From contig NZ_CAXWGX010000001.1 of assembly GCF_964266745.1 (NCBI RefSeq), positions 372,001 through 436,000 of the forward strand: a stretch of 64,000 nt of DNA. Reading direction: 5' to 3'. Below are positions 61,045 to 64,000 of this stretch, one piece after another. Below the pieces are notes generated by a model that did no database searches, was not told the DNA's origin, and worked only from the letters and a program-made list of their open reading frames with translations. The position numbers were made by a program, and so were the translations under genes. Each line of letters opens with the position of its first letter. Positions within the stretch are counted from its first letter, which is position 1. This DNA is from Propionicimonas sp020161015. GTDB lineage: Bacteria > Actinomycetota > Actinomycetes > Propionibacteriales > Propionibacteriaceae.

Positions 61045-61412
61045 TCAGCCGGTGGCGTCCGCCCGCCTCGGGCCGGCGCCGCCGAGCCAGAGCATGTAGC
61101 CGAGGCGGGCCGCGACGGCGAGCACGAGAACAGCGGCTCCAGTGACGGCCAGGTCGGGGCGTACCGACTTGACGAACGTGGTCGAGGACGACGGCGTCCA
61201 CGCGGCGGCGATGCCCATCAACGCCGTGCTGGGGCGACGAAGACCTCGAACGATCCCGGCAGGCTGAACACCCACATCAGCATCCGGGTGAGCACCGGGT
61301 ACTCGACGGTGACGAGCCGGCCGGTGGCCGGGCCGAGGAACGGCTGGAGAGGGCACCAGCCCGCCGAGCCTAGTGCGGGCGGTGTCCCCGGGGATGCCGG
61401 ACACCACGGCAT
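61045..61412 (-). pseudogene. Frameshifted remnant of a small membrane protein
   Basis: Minus strand. One frame gives TVEYPVLTRMLMWVFSLPG and FEVFVAPARR-stop at 61218; the next frame continues as STALMGIAAAWTPSSSTTFVKSVRPDLAVTG, then VLVLAVAARLGYMLWLGG, to the stop at 61045. A missing base in the C-run (about 61225-61235) would restore one protein of about 120 residues with two hydrophobic parts. The ATG at 61412 is the candidate start. It could also be an assembly or sequencing error in the C run. I do not recognise the family. Confidence 0.4.
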
Positions 61413-61429
61413 GGCTCTAGCCTTCGGGA

Positions 61430-62269
61430 ATGGCAGACAGCATCTTTCCCGGCATCGAGACCCACAAGGGCGGCCACTACGCGGTTCTCGACGCCGGCGC
61501 GCACGTCCTGGCGTGGACGCCACGAGGGCAGAACCCCGTGCTGTGGGTGAGTCCGCTCGCCGTGTTCGCGCCCGGCACGGCAGTCCGCGGCGGGATCCCG
61601 GTGGTCTTCCCGTGGTTCGGGGCCGGGCCGTCGGGCGACCGGAGGCCGTCCCACGGCTTCGCACGCACCGCCGCCTGGCGACGGACCGCGGTCACCAACG
61701 ACCTCGCCACCAGCGGACGGCTGGAGGTGCGGCACGCTCTGGACGCGTCGGGGCTGGACGCGACCGGGCTGGACAGCGAGCCGTTCGAGGCCGAGCTGGT
61801 CTCGGAGTTCACCGCCGGGCAGCTGGCGGTCTCCCTCGTCGTCCGCAATCCCGGTCCGGGCGCCTTCCGCTACGAGGAGGCCCTGCACACCTACCTGGCC
61901 GTGAGCGACGTGGGCGCGGTGTCCGTCGACGGGCTGTCGGGGTGCACGTACCTCGACAAGGTGGCGGGCGCGGCGGCCGTCCAGGACGGGCCCGTCCGCT
62001 TCACGGGCGAGACCGACCGGATCTACCGGCACACCGCCGAGGTGGTGGTCGACGACCCCGACTGGGGGCGCCGGATCGCGGTCGGCAAGCAGGGTTCGGC
62101 GAACACGGTGGTGTGGAACCCGGGCCGGGAGAAGGGCACCGCACTGGCCGACGTGGGCCCGAACTGGCCGGGCTTCGTGTGCATCGAGGCCGGCAATGTC
62201 GGGGACGACGCGATCGAACTGGCCCCGGGCGAAGAGCACATCCTGACCCAGACCGTGCGCCTGTCCTGA
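61430..62269 (+). CDS. D-hexose-6-phosphate mutarotase (YeaD-like aldose epimerase)
   Basis: 279 residues. GGIPVVFPWFGAG and SHGFARTAAWRR (catalytic His region), EALHTYLAVSD, VVWNPGREKG, and FVCIEAGN with the catalytic Glu are diagnostic of the YeaD/galactose mutarotase-like clan with hexose-6-phosphate preference. It equilibrates alpha and beta anomers of glucose-6-phosphate and feeds central and sugar-nucleotide metabolism. Cytoplasmic. Its start lies in the frameshifted remnant's upstream gap. Confidence 0.9.
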   Translation: MADSIFPGIETHKGGHYAVLDAGAHVLAWTPRGQNPVLWVSPLAVFAPGTAVRGGIPVVFPWFGAGPSGDRRPSHGFARTAAWRRTAVTNDLATSGRLEVRHALDASGLDATGLDSEPFEAELVSEFTAGQLAVSLVVRNPGPGAFRYEEALHTYLAVSDVGAVSVDGLSGCTYLDKVAGAAAVQDGPVRFTGETDRIYRHTAEVVVDDPDWGRRIAVGKQGSANTVVWNPGREKGTALADVGPNWPGFVCIEAGNVGDDAIELAPGEEHILTQTVRLS

Positions 62270-62354
62270 CAGTGTTCGGAGTTGGGCCCGTGGAGACGGA
62301 AGGTTCGCGAACTCGATAGCCTGACCTCGTTCAAACCAGCGTCGAGGAGAAGTC

Positions 62355-63869
62355 ATGGCATCCCGCATCGAGAACGCGGAGTTCCGTAAGAAGGTCACGA
62401 CCGCCGAGGAGGCGGCCAAGCTGATCAAGCCCGGCATGAACGTCGGCTTCTCGGGCTTCACCGGCGCGGGCTACCCCAAGGAGGTCCCGGTCGCCCTCGC
62501 TGCGCAGATCAAGGAGGCGCACGCCCGCGGCGAGGAGTTCATGATCGGCATGTGGACCGGCGCGTCCACCGCCCCCGAGCTCGACGGTGCCCTGGCCGAG
62601 GTGGACGGTGTCGCGTTCCGCACCCCGTACCAGTCCGACCCGATCATGCGGAACAAGATCAACGCCGGCATCTCGGAGTACTCCGACATCCACCTGTCCC
62701 ACCTCGCGCCGATGGTGTGGGAGGGCTTCCTCGGCAAGCTGCACACCGCCGTGGTCGAGGTCACCGCCATCGCTGAGGACGGCGAGCTCGTGCCGTCCTC
62801 CTCCGTCGGCAACAACAAGACCTACCTGCAGGAGGCCGACCAGATCATCCTCGAGGTCAACAGCTGGCAGAGCCGCGACCTGGAGGGCATGCACGACATC
62901 TACTACCGGGCCGCCCTGCCCCCGAACCGCCTGCCGGTGCCGCTGACGCACCCCGGTGACCGGATCGGCCAGCGCAACTTCCGCGTCGACCCGAAGAAGA
63001 TCGTCGCGATCGTCGAGACCGACTCCGAAGACCGCAACACCCCGTTCAAGCCGCTGGACGACGACTCCCGCGCGATCGCGAACCACCTGCTCGACTTCCT
63101 GGCCAACGAGGTGAAGCAGCACCGGCTGCCGAAGAACCTGCTGCCGCTGCAGTCGGGCGTGGGCAACATCGCCAACGCGGTGCTCGCCGGCCTGCTCGAG
63201 GGCCCGTTCGACTACCTCACCTCCTACACCGAGGTGATCCAGGACGGCATGGTCGACCTGCTCGACTCCGGGAAGATGACGATCGCCTCGGCGACCGCGT
63301 TCTCGCTGAGCCCCGAGTACGCCACCAAGATGAACGACAACGCCAAGGCCTACCGCAGCAAGATCATCCTTCGGCCCCAGGAGATCTCGAACCACCCCGA
63401 GATGATCCGCCGGCTGGGCGTCATCGCCTGCAACGGCATGATCGAGGCCGACATCTACGGCAACGTGAACTCCACCCACATCATGGGCTCGAAGATGCAG
63501 AACGGCATCGGCGGCTCGGCGGACTTCACCCGCAACGCCTACATCTCGGCGTTCGTCACCCCGTCCACGGCGAAGGGTGGCGCGATCTCCGCGATCGTCC
63601 CGATGGTCTCCCACCACGACCACACCGAGCACGACGTGCAGGTGCTGATCACCGAGCAGGGCCTGGCCGACCTGCGCGGCCTCTCCCCGAAGCAGCGGGC
63701 AAAGAAGATCATCAACAACTGCGCCCACCCGGCCTACAAGGACATGCTGCAGGAGTACTACGACTTCGCGCTCACCGTCGCCAACGGCCTGCACACCCCG
63801 CACGACCTGCGGACCGCGCACAGCTGGCACGTGCGCTTCCTCGAGACCGGGACGATGCTCCCGGCCTGA
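62355..63869 (+). CDS. Succinyl-CoA:acetate CoA-transferase family
   Basis: 504 residues from ATG 62355 (GAGGAGA upstream). Motifs GMNVGFSGFTGAGYPKEVP, LVPSSSVGNNKTYLQEAD, LPLQSGVGNIANAVLAGL, SYTEVIQDGMVDLL (catalytic Glu region), and NSTHIMGSKMQNGIGGSADF. Related enzymes act as acetate/succinyl or propionyl CoA-transferases in propionic fermentation or the TCA variant of acetic bacteria. A 16-bp stem terminator follows. The protein is rich in ordinary codons with an efficient ribosome site, indicating high expression. Confidence 0.92.
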   Translation: MASRIENAEFRKKVTTAEEAAKLIKPGMNVGFSGFTGAGYPKEVPVALAAQIKEAHARGEEFMIGMWTGASTAPELDGALAEVDGVAFRTPYQSDPIMRNKINAGISEYSDIHLSHLAPMVWEGFLGKLHTAVVEVTAIAEDGELVPSSSVGNNKTYLQEADQIILEVNSWQSRDLEGMHDIYYRAALPPNRLPVPLTHPGDRIGQRNFRVDPKKIVAIVETDSEDRNTPFKPLDDDSRAIANHLLDFLANEVKQHRLPKNLLPLQSGVGNIANAVLAGLLEGPFDYLTSYTEVIQDGMVDLLDSGKMTIASATAFSLSPEYATKMNDNAKAYRSKIILRPQEISNHPEMIRRLGVIACNGMIEADIYGNVNSTHIMGSKMQNGIGGSADFTRNAYISAFVTPSTAKGGAISAIVPMVSHHDHTEHDVQVLITEQGLADLRGLSPKQRAKKIINNCAHPAYKDMLQEYYDFALTVANGLHTPHDLRTAHSWHVRFLETGTMLPA

Positions 63870-63878
63870 TCGCGGCCA

Positions 63879-63915
63879 AAGGGGCCCGGCACCGTCCAGC
63901 GGTGCCGGGCCCCTT
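63879..63915 (+). terminator. Rho-independent-like terminator of the CoA-transferase gene
   Basis: AAGGGGCCCGGCACCG (63879-63894) pairs perfectly with CGGTGCCGGGCCCCTT (63900-63915) around TCCAG. It is 10 bp after the stop. The stem is 16 bp; a short T stretch follows. From here to the window end (about 85 bp) nothing else is seen except a C-rich stretch with repeated GCCCCAC. Confidence 0.85.
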
Positions 63916-64000
63916 GCCTTTCGCCCCACGTCCGCGCGCCCACCCGTCCACTCGCCCCACGAGCCTCGCTGGCCCCACCCGCCCCACCATCCGTCCGCGC

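Noticed and set aside
63916..64000. Repeated GCCCCAC strings at the window end
   Set aside because: The stretch is short and irregular; it is likely simple GC-rich intergenic sequence.

Overview
This is a GC-rich actinobacterial window dominated by one very large exopolysaccharide (EPS) locus, at roughly 0.8-59.7 kb. GTG starts are frequent, many genes overlap by 4 bp (GTGA), and the third codon position is strongly G/C. A succinyl-CoA:acetate CoA-transferase at the right edge fits a Propionibacteriales-like host, but genus is not determinable from the sequence alone. No rRNA, tRNA, insertion sequence, CRISPR array or phage gene was seen.

Layout. 1-470: tail of an SMP-30/gluconolactonase gene. 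0.8-13.6 kb (+): two secreted metallophosphoesterases that share a perfect 930-bp catalytic repeat, a NodZ-like glycosyltransferase between them, a Wzy-type polymerase, a Wzz/BY-kinase, a low-molecular-weight tyrosine phosphatase, an FrhB-like Fe-S protein, a Wzx flippase, a glycosyltransferase and a pyruvyl transferase. 13.7-32.8 kb (-): a DUF4352-like lipoprotein, a 2996-residue LamG/PKD matrix protein, two beta-helix proteins, a CDP-alcohol phosphotransferase, a GT4-GT2 fusion, a DUF1972 rhamnosyltransferase and a TagD-like cytidylyltransferase. 33-43 kb: a GT2, rmlA, rmlB, an RmlC-RmlD fusion, a GT2-WecG fusion, a hexapeptide acyltransferase, a GT4, a Tat/lipoprotein GH5 and a second hexapeptide acyltransferase. 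43.3-52.2 kb: a second Wzz, a second Wzy, a glycosyltransferase-like protein, a LamG exoprotein, a second pyruvyl transferase, a second Wzx and a GT2. 52.7-59.7 kb: two paralogous initiating phosphoglycosyl transferases flanking an OafA-type acyltransferase, a third hexapeptide acyltransferase and a DUF4012 protein. 59.8-64 kb: housekeeping genes (DUF1015, a frameshifted remnant, hexose-6-phosphate mutarotase, CoA-transferase).

How it works together (inference from families). WcaJ-like enzymes load the first sugar phosphate on undecaprenyl phosphate. The glycosyltransferases extend the unit with dTDP-L-rhamnose supplied by RmlABCD. Pyruvyl transferases, acyltransferases and a probable CDP-alcohol route decorate it. 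Wzx flips it, Wzy polymerises it, and Wzz, BY-kinase and phosphatase tune chain length. Every assembly step (Wzx, Wzy, Wzz, initiating transferase, pyruvyl transferase) is present twice, so the locus looks like two interleaved polymer systems. A set of secreted modular proteins sharing carbohydrate-binding-like domains probably forms or remodels the matrix.

Most interesting signals: the identical metallophosphoesterase cassette joined to two unrelated N-terminal modules; hairpins presenting a G6 loop in several EPS leaders; TGCGTA boxes ahead of both initiating transferases; a jelly-roll-like module shared by three exoproteins; and enzyme fusions.
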